This document shows positions 29,619 through 38,243 of a DNA stretch of 64,000 nt, piece after piece. The stretch is from Acinetobacter chengduensis (GTDB lineage Bacteria > Pseudomonadota > Gammaproteobacteria > Pseudomonadales > Moraxellaceae). The notes beneath the pieces are model-generated. The model was not told the origin of the DNA. It made no database searches and saw nothing but the letters and a program-made list of their open reading frames with translations. A program made the translations under genes and the position numbers. The DNA is taken from positions 62,001 to 126,000 of the forward strand of contig NZ_RCHC01000002.1 in NCBI RefSeq assembly GCF_003664645.1, read 5' to 3'. Numbering within the stretch: position 1 is the stretch's first letter; every line of letters begins with the position of its first letter.

Positions 29619-29847
29619 TAACGTGTATAATTTATTCAATTTGATGGAAAATATATTGGATTAATGTCTAATTGTTTTTTAATTTAAAATATGATATTTA
29701 AGTTTTTTATATATCTATATGTTTTTATTGCTAAAAAAATATTTTTAGAACAATTGCAGGAATGTGAGAATAATTTATTTAGCGCCTTCTATAGGGTGGT
29801 GGATGTTATTATTTGTGAAGATTAATACATGATGGGATATACAAAAT

Positions 29848-30477
29848 ATGAGCACTGAGAAGGAGCTTAATGGCAATATTCGAGGGCGTCGCTCACGCAA
29901 GGAAATTTTAGATGTAGCTGTAAGATTAATGGCGGAAAAAGGTTATGCCGCAACATCTGTGTCTACACTTTGTCAAGAAACGGGTTTACCTAAAAGTGCG
30001 ATTTATCATCATTTTCAATCTAAATCGGGTTTGCTTTCTGCGGTCATGGAGCATAACGCAAACTTATTTTTTAATGAAATGAAACAAGCACATATGAATG
30101 CCCCGAAAGAAGGGGAGCCTTTGGAATTGCTTAATTGGTATTTACAAAGTACAGGGACCGTTTTTCTAGCCCATACAGATTTTTTAAAATTACATTTAAT
30201 TCTAGTAATGAGTGCTGAAGCGCCTGAAATAAGTGAAATGATTACAAAGGTTCGCTATAACGGGCGTATGTATATGAAATATATGATCTTATCTTCTTTT
30301 AATCAGCAAACTATGACAATGTCTGAAATGATGGCAGATAAATTAAGCTACTTTGCTATCGCAGGGTTTGATGGGATCGTTGTTGAAAAGCAAGCTAACG
30401 CCGCATATTCGTTTGAGTCAGCATTAGCGTTACTTGCAGAGTCATTAGCTTTATTGGGTAAGAAATACGCTCATTAA
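29848..30477 (+). CDS. TetR-family regulator, likely controls the mhp operon
   Basis: TetR-type repressor of 209 residues. The HTH is at about residues 15-60: GRRSRKEILDVAVRLMAEKGYAATSVSTLCQETGLPKSAIYHHFQSKSGLL. The C-terminal ligand domain is Met-rich and unassigned. It is divergent from mhpA, with the TGGACC palindrome between, which suggests it regulates the pathway; in E. coli that role is played by an IclR-type protein (MhpR), so the regulator differs. The 265-bp divergent region is otherwise AT-rich. Confidence 0.85.
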   Translation: MSTEKELNGNIRGRRSRKEILDVAVRLMAEKGYAATSVSTLCQETGLPKSAIYHHFQSKSGLLSAVMEHNANLFFNEMKQAHMNAPKEGEPLELLNWYLQSTGTVFLAHTDFLKLHLILVMSAEAPEISEMITKVRYNGRMYMKYMILSSFNQQTMTMSEMMADKLSYFAIAGFDGIVVEKQANAAYSFESALALLAESLALLGKKYAH

Positions 30478-30575
30478 AAATATGACTCCGTATAATGATG
30501 GCGTATTGAAATTATCAATACGCTATATTGTTTTTTAGATATAGCTCTTTCTTTTTTAACCTTGTTAGATGTCAT

Positions 30576-30591
30576 GTCAAGAATGCTTTGA
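30576..30591. promoter_or_regulatory. Degenerate MarR-type half palindrome upstream of the 30748 gene
   Basis: GTCAAGAATGCTTTGA matches 12 of 16 positions of the perfect palindrome at 33076. It lies about 160 bp before the outer-membrane protein gene. May be coincidence. Confidence 0.25.
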
Positions 30592-30747
30592 GGCATTTTG
30601 ATCTTTAAATATATAAAGCGGAATAAAATTTATTTTTTATATATTTAGTGAAGAGATCAACTTCTTTCACGCAAAGATATAGGTGAGTATGCCCGATAGC
30701 TATGCATGGATGATGCTTAAGTTTGATAATTAACAAGGATGATAATA

Positions 30748-31404
30748 ATGAGAAAATGTAAGGTAGTGGTGAGAATGATATTGGGTGGTTTAGTGAGCTC
30801 CCAAGCGTTTTCTAATTCTGATCTAAAGGGTTTTGTTGGCGTCTATGCAGTACCAGATGCGAAAATTGAAATAAAAAATACCGGTGCCCCCAAAATTAAA
30901 GATAGTGGTGAGGCTTATGGGATTGTAGCTGAGATTGAGAAAAATCAATGGTTCGGTTATACCCATTATGAAACGGTATCAATTGATATTAATGCATTAC
31001 CTAAGCCAGGTGTTAGTGCAGAAGAATATCGCTTAGGAGGCGGGTACCGACAGCATTTTGCGAAAGGAAGTATTCAAGCGAGTATTGAATATTTTGCTCA
31101 GAAACAAGATTTTGACTTTGAGATGGTGCCAGATTGGGATGACTCAGGAATAGGTATTCATCTTAACACTGAACATTTATTAGGGGTGATTGCTGGCAGG
31201 GTTCCTGTTGCAGGGTTTGCTGATATTGGTTACATCGATATGCATAAAAGTGATGCTCAAGAATATAGATTGGGTGTAAAAGCTATGCTGGCAAAAAATA
31301 TAGGGGTGATGAGTGCTTATCGTATATTTAAGCAAGAAAAAGATGAAAGTAATGAAAAAACCACACTTAAAGCAATGAATATTGGTTTGTCCTATGTTTT
31401 TTAG
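30748..31404 (+). CDS. Predicted outer-membrane beta-barrel protein, unknown function
   Basis: Secreted protein of 218 residues: N-terminal basic/hydrophobic signal (RKCKVVVRMILGGLVSSQAFSN, cleavage likely after the Ala in QAFS), alternating polar/hydrophobic strands, and a C-terminal Phe (NIGLSYVF) as in barrel proteins inserted by BAM. Size suggests an eight- to ten-stranded barrel. The ATG at 30748 has AAGGA eight bases upstream; the earlier ATG at 30739 is only one base away from it. Between the TetR gene and the MFS remnant; it could belong to the aromatic-uptake module. Confidence 0.62.
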   Translation: MRKCKVVVRMILGGLVSSQAFSNSDLKGFVGVYAVPDAKIEIKNTGAPKIKDSGEAYGIVAEIEKNQWFGYTHYETVSIDINALPKPGVSAEEYRLGGGYRQHFAKGSIQASIEYFAQKQDFDFEMVPDWDDSGIGIHLNTEHLLGVIAGRVPVAGFADIGYIDMHKSDAQEYRLGVKAMLAKNIGVMSAYRIFKQEKDESNEKTTLKAMNIGLSYVF

Positions 31405-31589
31405 CAAATTGGGTGTTTGTTCTAATTAATTTAATCATCTAGATAAGATTTATATTATAGGAGGAATTAATATGCATTTAATTTCTCCTATAAGTTCTAA
31501 AATAGGTTGCTCCCAGTATCAGCACAGCTTGCACCTAAGACGGCTAAAGCGCTTTTAGATGTAATATCGAAAGGCATAGAACCATGATT

Positions 31590-31806
31590 GATCGTGATTT
31601 ATATGGCCTTAAGTGTATTACATATTACTAATCAGAATGTGGTGTATGGCATTGACTCAAGATCACGCCTGAATGAACTTTATATAGGTCGTTATTTTAG
31701 TGGGCCACAATTGGCTCAATGATTGCCATTTATCTATTATGGAATAGCTTTAGCTGGGTTGGATGCTATAGCTACGGTTTAATCTGTGCGATGGGATATT
31801 TATGAT
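31590..31806 (+). pseudogene. Remnant of an MFS transporter (C-terminal part)
   Basis: One frame reads HITNQNVVYGIDSRSRLNEL and ends at a TGA near 31721; then, after a one-base shift, GSMIAIYLLWN, SWVGCYSYGLICAMGYL up to TGA at about 31805. Together they match the end of 12-TM MFS transporters, where an ALxxxxRSRLNTxYM stretch is followed by YFxGGxxGSxxG and an aromatic-rich helix. At least one frameshift and no start make it non-functional. Fragment of about 70 codons. Confidence 0.65.
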
Positions 31807-31877
31807 GAATCTCAAAATGCATCGTGCTTAATTGCTACAGATTTAGCATGACTCGATCAATAAAGAGCAAACGTCAC

Positions 31878-31893
31878 GTCAACCTTGCTTGAC
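31878..31893. promoter_or_regulatory. Second GTCAA-NNNN-GCTTGAC operator, upstream of the TetR gene
   Basis: GTCAACCTTGCTTGAC differs from the perfect palindrome at 33076 (GTCAAGCATGCTTGAC) at only two or three central-left bases. It lies about 77 bp before the TetR-family gene at 31970. Confidence 0.5.
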
Positions 31894-31969
31894 ATGGTGT
31901 AATGTGGTTATTCATTATAGGCGCACATCAATGTATTTAAATTGATTGCTGCTGAAGAGTTGAAATCCT

Positions 31970-32554
31970 ATGACCGTATCCCGCCACCAAAAGATCTTTT
32001 TGCTAAAACAGAAGATTTTACACGTGACCGAACAGCTACTACTCGAAAATAATCAGGATATTGTGGTTGGGGAATTAGCGGCAGAATTAGATATAGCGAA
32101 GGGCACAATTTATAAATATTTTAAATGCAAAAATCAGTTATATCTCGAATTGCTTATTTTAAATGAAACGCGATTATTGGACATCGCACAAAATTTTAAA
32201 ACCGATGTGCAAGAAGGAATTCGACAATTCATGCTCTATCATCTGACGAATTCAAATCGAACCGTATTACTGCACAGTATCGAAGAGAGAATTACCAGTC
32301 AGGAAAGGGGCATAAAACATAAATTTGAGGAATTGTACGAGGTTCGAGAAAAAAGAATTGTCGCTGTTAAAGATATTACGGTGGAATATCTGATTTCTCG
32401 CAATTGCACTATTAGCTTGCGTGATTATCTCTCTTATGTGTGGACCATCACACATGGTGCCTGTCTTTTACTTAGTTCAACCTACTATCAAAAATCCATT
32501 GGCGAACGCAATAATTTAATAAATTTTTATATAAAACAGGCTATTAACGTATAG
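31970..32554 (+). CDS. TetR-family transcriptional regulator
   Basis: Predicted repressor of 194 residues. N-terminal HTH at about residues 10-58: QKILHVTEQLLLENNQDIVVGELAAELDIAKGTIYKYFKCKNQLYLELL. The C-terminal domain is divergent and gives no ligand clue. No strong ribosome-binding site is seen. It converges on the MarR gene (15 bp between their ends). A MarR-type operator lies upstream, so it may be under MarR control. Confidence 0.82.
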   Translation: MTVSRHQKIFLLKQKILHVTEQLLLENNQDIVVGELAAELDIAKGTIYKYFKCKNQLYLELLILNETRLLDIAQNFKTDVQEGIRQFMLYHLTNSNRTVLLHSIEERITSQERGIKHKFEELYEVREKRIVAVKDITVEYLISRNCTISLRDYLSYVWTITHGACLLLSSTYYQKSIGERNNLINFYIKQAINV

Positions 32555-32569
32555 GTGGCGCCTTAAATA

Positions 32570-32983
32570 TTAATTTTCCGGCCATGGTAATTCCAATATA
32601 CGTCTCAGCTGTTTGATGTTGTCCTCACCTAAATATTTTGCGAGTTCCTGTTCGGCCTGATGAATTTCTGCCAATGCAATATCTGACATCTCTTTACCGT
32701 TCGTCGAAAATTTAACCAGCTTGATGCGTTTGTCATCTGGACTATTAATGACTTCTAAGAACTTAGAATTAAGACCTTCAGCGACTAACTGGTGCACAGC
32801 CTGACGGGAAATTTGTAAGCGACGTGCCAATTCAGACATCGGTACAGGTGTCTCGCCAAGATAACTATAAAGCCTCGCCATCGATGGAGTTACGTAGCCA
32901 TAGCCATTTTTTTCAGCATTTTTCATCAAATGATCTTCAATCCATTCAAGGCGAGATCGAAGCAAAGTTCTTAGAGATTTCAC
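32570..32983 (-). CDS. MarR-family regulator, probable repressor of the aromatic-acid module
   Basis: Winged-helix regulator of 137 residues: MSELARRLQISRQAVHQLVAEGL at about 49-72 is the helix-turn-helix, and SPDDKRIKLVKFS the wing. Shorter C-terminal dimer helices. GTG start (no ATG in frame). It is divergent from the AAHS transporter gene with a perfect 16-bp palindrome in between, the usual MarR arrangement. Analogous to HcaR/VanR-type control of phenylpropanoid genes in Acinetobacter, although direct orthology cannot be judged. Confidence 0.82.
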   Translation of the reverse strand: MKSLRTLLRSRLEWIEDHLMKNAEKNGYGYVTPSMARLYSYLGETPVPMSELARRLQISRQAVHQLVAEGLNSKFLEVINSPDDKRIKLVKFSTNGKEMSDIALAEIHQAEQELAKYLGEDNIKQLRRILELPWPEN

Positions 32984-33075
32984 AGCTAATACATGATTAA
33001 AAATGACCGTTCAATATAAGCAATATGATTTTTTTTTTCCATTTTTATCTACGACTTTTTTCTAATTTTTAAAAC

Positions 33076-33091
33076 GTCAAGCATGCTTGAC
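33076..33091. promoter_or_regulatory. Perfect 16-bp palindromic operator between MarR and AAHS genes
   Basis: GTCAAGCATGCTTGAC is fully self-complementary and lies 63 bp before the transporter start and 93 bp before the MarR start. Suitable for a MarR dimer. Confidence 0.7.
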
Positions 33092-33153
33092 AATATATTC
33101 ATATCAAATTAGTTTGTTTTTGCTAGGAACGCAAAACAAGAAGGGTACGTTGT

Positions 33154-34371
33154 ATGGAACAACAACAAAATACACAGCGAAATGCTGTGATGACGATTTT
33201 AATCTGCTTTCTCATTGCCTTGATTGAGGGGATTGATTTGCAGTCAGCAGGTGTTGCAGCTGCAGGTGTTAGCGCGCACTTTGGTTTAGATAAATCGAGT
33301 CTGGGCTTATTTTTTAGTGCTGCAATTTTAGGGTTATTGCCGGGTGGTTTGATTGGTGGTCGATTAGGGGACCGTATTGGCCGTAAAAAAGTCCTGATCA
33401 TTGCAGTTGCATTATTTGGTTTATTTTCAATTTTAACGGCTTGGGTAACATCGTACTCAGGTCTGTTATTTGCACGCTTTATGACAGGTTTAGGACTAGG
33501 GGCAGCATTGCCAAATTTAGTGGCTTTAGCGTCTGAATCAGTGAGTGACAAAGCACGAGGACGTGCGATTTCATTGATGTACTGCGGGATGCCTATTGGT
33601 GGTATTGCAGTATCACTACTTGCCAGCACTCAATTGGCAGCCGACTGGAAAGTGATTTTCTATGTAGGTGGTATTTTACCTTTAATGGTGATTCCACTCA
33701 TGATGGCATTTTTGCCTGAATCACGTGCATTTCTTGCAACGCAGCAAAGCGCTGATACCACACAGCAAAGCAAATTCAGCGATCTGTTTAACCAATATTT
33801 CCGTATGCCAACGATCCTACTTTGGGTGGGCTATTTCTTCACCATGATGGTGGTGTACATGTTGCTTAACTGGTTGCCGTCGTTACTTATGGAGCTCGGT
33901 TTCCAGAAAAAAGATGCAACCATGGTGCAAATGTTCTTCTCGGTGGGTGCTTTTGTCGGAACGATTGTACTGGGCTTGCTGGTTGACCATTGGAAAATGA
34001 AAAACGTCATTTTACTGATGTATAGCGGCATCATTTTAGGTTTGATCGCGCTTAATAGCTTTAGCACAGTACAGGCGATGTATTTTGCAGGAGCGCTTGT
34101 GGGCTGTTTCACAATTGGTGGACAAATGGTGCTGTATGCCTTGGGGAGTCAGGTTTATCCAACTCAAATGCGTGGTACAGGTGTGGGTACAGCAATGACT
34201 GTTGGTCGCTTTGGTGCGATGGCAGGGCCTGCCGTTGCGGGTCAATTCCTTGCAATGGGGAATGGTGCAACTGGTCTGATTGCAACGTGTATTCCGGGCA
34301 TTATTATAGCGGCCGTTCTCATTCTGATCTTACTGGGCACAATGCAAAAACGTGCTCAAGCACAAGCTTAA
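33154..34371 (+). CDS. Aromatic acid:H+ symporter (AAHS family MFS, MhpT-like)
   Basis: Inner-membrane importer of 405 residues and 12 helices. The AAHS signature is present: D in IEGIDLQSAGVAA (helix 1), and GGRLGDRIGRKKVL (motif A) between helices 2 and 3, LGLGAALPNLVALASE in helix 4. MhpT, PcaK and VanK are in the same family and carry aromatic acids. AAGAAGGG precedes the start. Located between the MarR gene and the beta-oxidation-like operon; a natural entry transporter for either this module or the mhp pathway. Confidence 0.88.
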   Translation: MEQQQNTQRNAVMTILICFLIALIEGIDLQSAGVAAAGVSAHFGLDKSSLGLFFSAAILGLLPGGLIGGRLGDRIGRKKVLIIAVALFGLFSILTAWVTSYSGLLFARFMTGLGLGAALPNLVALASESVSDKARGRAISLMYCGMPIGGIAVSLLASTQLAADWKVIFYVGGILPLMVIPLMMAFLPESRAFLATQQSADTTQQSKFSDLFNQYFRMPTILLWVGYFFTMMVVYMLLNWLPSLLMELGFQKKDATMVQMFFSVGAFVGTIVLGLLVDHWKMKNVILLMYSGIILGLIALNSFSTVQAMYFAGALVGCFTIGGQMVLYALGSQVYPTQMRGTGVGTAMTVGRFGAMAGPAVAGQFLAMGNGATGLIATCIPGIIIAAVLILILLGTMQKRAQAQA

Positions 34372-34442
34372 AACACTTTTTGTGGTGCAAATTTTAACTG
34401 ATTTGCACTGCATTTATTCAACTGAAAAAATGGAAGATGAGC

Positions 34443-36512
34443 ATGGGTTCTGTAAATCAAATTCTGATTGAAACACACGGCAATGTGGCTGTAGTGGATT
34501 TTCAAACTGAAAAATTAAATGTGCTTTCACACGCATTACGCTCAGATCTCTATCAGGCAATTGAGCAACTGTTAGCAGATGATCACGTCAAATCTATCGT
34601 CCTAGCTGGTTCGGCGAAATTTTTTAGCGCAGGCGCAGATATTGCAGAGTTCTCAGCAGGAACTCATCTTAACTTTCCATCATTACATGATTTAATTTAT
34701 CTGATTTCAGATGCTAAAAAGCCGATTGTGGCTGCGGTTTCAGGGACGGCCTTAGGTGGTGGTTTAGAGTTAGCCTTGGCTTGTCAGCATCGTGTGGTGC
34801 ATGCCAAAGCACAACTGGCTTTGCCTGAAGTTCACCTAGGCTTATTACCTGGCGCTGCAGGTACACAATTGTTGCCACGTTATATTGGCTCAGCATTGGC
34901 TTTAGATGTCATTTTAACAGGGAAACCTTTAAAACTAGCAACGTTGGTTGATTCAGCATTAGTTGATGTTTTGACAGAAAATGATGCAAAACAAGTGGCG
35001 GTTGAATTTGCCCAAACATTAACGACATCGACACATATTAAGCATCAAAACCTAGAGCTCACAGAAGAACTACAGGCATTATTACAAGCAAAACGTGATG
35101 CTTTCGGAAATAAGCCACAACATATTGTTCAACAAGCGATTATTTCTGCGGTTGAAGCAGCACTGACCTTGGACTTTGAGGCTGGTTTTGTCAAAGAGCA
35201 GGCTTTGTTCCAAGAACTAACAGCATCCGATGTGTCTAAGAGCTTACGTCATGCCTTCTTTGCAGAGCGTGAAGCAAAACATATCCCTGATTTAGACGTA
35301 GCTATAGCAGCCAAAGCCATTGAACGTGTGGCTGTGATTGGTGCAGGTACTATGGGCAGTGGTATTGCCATTTGCTTTTTACAGGCAGGCTTTCCAGTCA
35401 CACTCATTGAAAATCAACAAGCAGGTTTAGACCGCGGTTTGGCTTTAATTGCTAAGTATTTTGCTGGGCAAGTGGCTAAAGGCCGTTTGACTGAAGAAAC
35501 AGCCGAGGCTATTCAAGCCAATCTATCAACCAGCCTTGAATATTCAGCACTGGCAAATATTGATTTAGCTGTGGAAGCAGTGTTTGAAGATTGGGATGTG
35601 AAAACATCAGTACTGCAGCAGATGGACCAACATTTGCCAGCGCATGCAGTTTTGGCTAGCAATACGTCGACTTTAGATTTGAACCAATTGTCACAGCAAA
35701 CTTCACGTCCTGAATCTGTGGTGGGTCTGCATTTCTTTAGCCCTGCGCAAATTATGCCATTGCTCGAAATTGTGCGTACAGACAGTACGGATTCAGCCAC
35801 TTTAAAAACGGCTTTAGAGATAGGTAAACGCCTGAAAAAAACCGCAGTGGTTGCAGGCGTTTGCGATGGATTTATTGGCAATCGGATGCTGAATGCCTAT
35901 TTACGTATTGCAGGATTATTAATTGATGCAGGTGCATCGCCGTATCAAATTGACCGTGCTTTGGAAAATTGGGGCATGGCAATGGGACCATTCCGCATGT
36001 GTGACATGGCGGGCAATGACATTGATTACATGATTCGTAAGCACCAGTTGAAACTGAATCCCACGAAGAAATTCTCAGGCTTTGCCGATCAGTTATTCGA
36101 GCTGAAACGCTTTGGCCAAAAGACACAAAAGGGTTGGTATGACTACAGCCAAGGCAACCGCCGTGGTGATGAAGATGCTGAAGTGATTGCATTAATTGAA
36201 GCCTATCGCGCAGACCAAGGCATACAGACTCAACAATTTAGCGATGAAGAAATCGTGGCACGTTGCATTTATGCTTTAGCCAATGAAGGCTTCCGTTTAT
36301 TGGAAGAAGGCATTGCTTTACGCCAGTCAGACATCGATGTAGTGTATTTAGCAGGTTATGGCTTCCCGCGCTGGCGTGGCGGGCCAATGTTCTATGCAAC
36401 ACAGCAGGGCTTAAGCAACATGAAGTTGAACATGCAAAAATTTGCCCAAGACCCAACAACGGATGCGTCTTTTTGGCAAGTACCAACTCTGTTAGCACAG
36501 TCAGTCGCTTAA
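34443..36512 (+). CDS. Enoyl-CoA hydratase / 3-hydroxyacyl-CoA dehydrogenase fusion
   Basis: Two-domain beta-oxidation enzyme (FadB/FadJ/PaaH architecture, 689 residues). Residues about 1-190: crotonase fold with oxyanion-hole FSAGADIAEF and LGGGLELALACQHRV. Residues about 290-470: 3-hydroxyacyl-CoA dehydrogenase NAD fold VAVIGAGTMGSGIAICFL and GLHFFSPAQIMPLLEIVRT, with the catalytic His. Residues about 475-680: two C-terminal HCDH domains. It hydrates an enoyl-CoA and oxidises the hydroxyl to a ketoacyl-CoA. GGAAG six bases before the ATG at 34443 favours this over 34437. Here no thiolase gene follows. First gene of a likely four-gene operon. Confidence 0.9.
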   Translation: MGSVNQILIETHGNVAVVDFQTEKLNVLSHALRSDLYQAIEQLLADDHVKSIVLAGSAKFFSAGADIAEFSAGTHLNFPSLHDLIYLISDAKKPIVAAVSGTALGGGLELALACQHRVVHAKAQLALPEVHLGLLPGAAGTQLLPRYIGSALALDVILTGKPLKLATLVDSALVDVLTENDAKQVAVEFAQTLTTSTHIKHQNLELTEELQALLQAKRDAFGNKPQHIVQQAIISAVEAALTLDFEAGFVKEQALFQELTASDVSKSLRHAFFAEREAKHIPDLDVAIAAKAIERVAVIGAGTMGSGIAICFLQAGFPVTLIENQQAGLDRGLALIAKYFAGQVAKGRLTEETAEAIQANLSTSLEYSALANIDLAVEAVFEDWDVKTSVLQQMDQHLPAHAVLASNTSTLDLNQLSQQTSRPESVVGLHFFSPAQIMPLLEIVRTDSTDSATLKTALEIGKRLKKTAVVAGVCDGFIGNRMLNAYLRIAGLLIDAGASPYQIDRALENWGMAMGPFRMCDMAGNDIDYMIRKHQLKLNPTKKFSGFADQLFELKRFGQKTQKGWYDYSQGNRRGDEDAEVIALIEAYRADQGIQTQQFSDEEIVARCIYALANEGFRLLEEGIALRQSDIDVVYLAGYGFPRWRGGPMFYATQQGLSNMKLNMQKFAQDPTTDASFWQVPTLLAQSVA

Positions 36513-36587
36513 GTAAGGCATTGAACGCAAAAATATAAATTTGGTGACCCAGTTGGGAACATGACTGGGCACTCAGAGGGTAAAACA

Positions 36588-38243
36588 ATGAGCACATTAC
36601 ATTTTCAACACTGGCCACGTCATCTTTCTAAAAATTTGTCGTACCCACAGACGGGTTTGTATGAGCATTTGGCAACCAATGCACAGCGTTATCCGAATAA
36701 AATTGCCGTGAACTATTATGGTAGTCAAGTTGACTATGCCACGCTCAATGAGCGCGTGAATAAATTTGCAGGTTATTTACAGCAACAAGCCCATGTAAAA
36801 GCGGGTGACCGTGTTGTGATTAGCATGCAAAACAGCGTGTCATTCATTATTGCGTATTATGCAATTCTGCGTTGTGACGCTGTGGTTGTACCTGTGAATC
36901 CAATGAATAAAGCATTGGAGTTGGAATGGTATGTAGCGGATACAGAATCTAAAGTTGCAGTGATTGGTTCAGAGCTGGTTGGTGAGTTTGAAACATTATT
37001 GGGCAAAACCTGTTTAGAAAAAATCATTGCGGCACGTTATGGCGATGATATTTTCACTCCGACTCAATTTGTTATTCCTGAAACGGTGGTTCAAGCACCT
37101 GTAGTGACTGAAACCGAATCTGTCACGGATATGCAGGCAGCTTTACAACATCCTGCAATTGAAACAGAAGCAACACGCGCAGGCGAAGACCTAGCTGTAA
37201 TTTTGTATACATCAGGCACAACAGCACATCCGAAAGGTTGCATGCTGAGCCATCGTGCATTGGTTGCGCAGATTTTAACTCAGATTAATTGGAGTCCATG
37301 GAACAACACTGCAAAAGTATTGTCAGTGACTCCGTTCTTCCATGTGACCGGCATGATTAATGCCATGTGCTTGCCGATTTGGCTAGGCGCAACTTCATTT
37401 TTAATGACCCGTTGGGATCGCTTATGTGCTGCACAAGTGGTGGATATGCATGGCTTAACCCATTGGTGCTGTATTCCAACGATGGTGGTTGATTTGTTGG
37501 CCATGCCTGATGTGAATAAATTTAATTTTAAATCATTCACGCATGTTTATGGTGGTGGTACGGGTATGCCACATGCTATTGCCCAAGACTTTGAAACCTT
37601 AACTGGCATCGAATTTATTGAAGGTTGGGGCATGACCGAAATGGCAGCGGGTGTACATTTGAACCCGTATGGCCGAGGCAAGCGCCAATGTTTGGGCGTA
37701 CCCCTCTTTGATGTAGATACTCGCATTATTGATCCAGAAACTGGCAAAGAGCTAGATGTTCGTCAAAACGGTGAAATTATTTCGACTAGCCCATGTTTAT
37801 TTAGTGGTTACTGGAAAAATCCAGAAGCGACAGAAGCTTCATTTATCGAACATGACGGCAAGCGTTTCTTTAAAACAGGCGATGTCGGCTATTTCGATGA
37901 AGAAGGCTACTTCTTTATGGCGGACCGTTTAAAACGCATGATCAATGTATCTGGTTACAAAGTTTGGCCATCAGAAGTTGAAAGCATTTTGTACCAAAAC
38001 GCCAAAGTTTTAGAAAACTGCATTATTCCCTGCAATAAAAATGACCGTGGCGAAACTGTAAAAGCGATTGTGGTGTTAAAAGCCGATCAAATGATGACGG
38101 AAGATGAATTAAGACAGTGGTGCCGAGAAAATATGTCGGCCTACAAAGTGCCAAAAGTAGTGGAGTTCACTAATGAGCTCCCTAAAACGGCAAGCGGAAA
38201 AATTAACTGGCGTTTACTGCAAGACAAGGAAATGAGCGCATGA
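36588..38243 (+). CDS. Acyl-CoA synthetase (AMP-forming ligase)
   Basis: Activates a carboxylic acid to its CoA thioester through an adenylate, 551 residues. Motifs: VILYTSGTTAHPKGCMLSH (P-loop, about 210-228), GWGMTEMA (about 355-362), FFKTGDVGYFDEEGYFFMADRLKRM (A7-A8 hinge) and PKTASGKINWRLL with the C-terminal catalytic Lys. Resembles the acid ligases of the 3-methylmercaptopropionate/medium- and aryl-chain group. The start at 36588 has AGAGGG seven bases upstream. It ends in an ATGA overlap with the next gene, so they are translationally coupled. Substrate likely an aryl-alkanoate by context only. Confidence 0.9.
   Translation: MSTLHFQHWPRHLSKNLSYPQTGLYEHLATNAQRYPNKIAVNYYGSQVDYATLNERVNKFAGYLQQQAHVKAGDRVVISMQNSVSFIIAYYAILRCDAVVVPVNPMNKALELEWYVADTESKVAVIGSELVGEFETLLGKTCLEKIIAARYGDDIFTPTQFVIPETVVQAPVVTETESVTDMQAALQHPAIETEATRAGEDLAVILYTSGTTAHPKGCMLSHRALVAQILTQINWSPWNNTAKVLSVTPFFHVTGMINAMCLPIWLGATSFLMTRWDRLCAAQVVDMHGLTHWCCIPTMVVDLLAMPDVNKFNFKSFTHVYGGGTGMPHAIAQDFETLTGIEFIEGWGMTEMAAGVHLNPYGRGKRQCLGVPLFDVDTRIIDPETGKELDVRQNGEIISTSPCLFSGYWKNPEATEASFIEHDGKRFFKTGDVGYFDEEGYFFMADRLKRMINVSGYKVWPSEVESILYQNAKVLENCIIPCNKNDRGETVKAIVVLKADQMMTEDELRQWCRENMSAYKVPKVVEFTNELPKTASGKINWRLLQDKEMSA

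Larger units (their letters stand above)
31405..31969. other. Region holding a decayed MFS gene and an upstream operator
   Basis: No intact gene. The MFS remnant (31600-31806) and the GTCAA-GCTTGAC site (31878-31893) are listed separately. Remaining bases contain short frames only. Confidence 0.6.

Noticed and set aside
33123..33629. 168-codon minus-strand frame
   Set aside because: Antisense to the AAHS transporter and biased in composition; a shadow.
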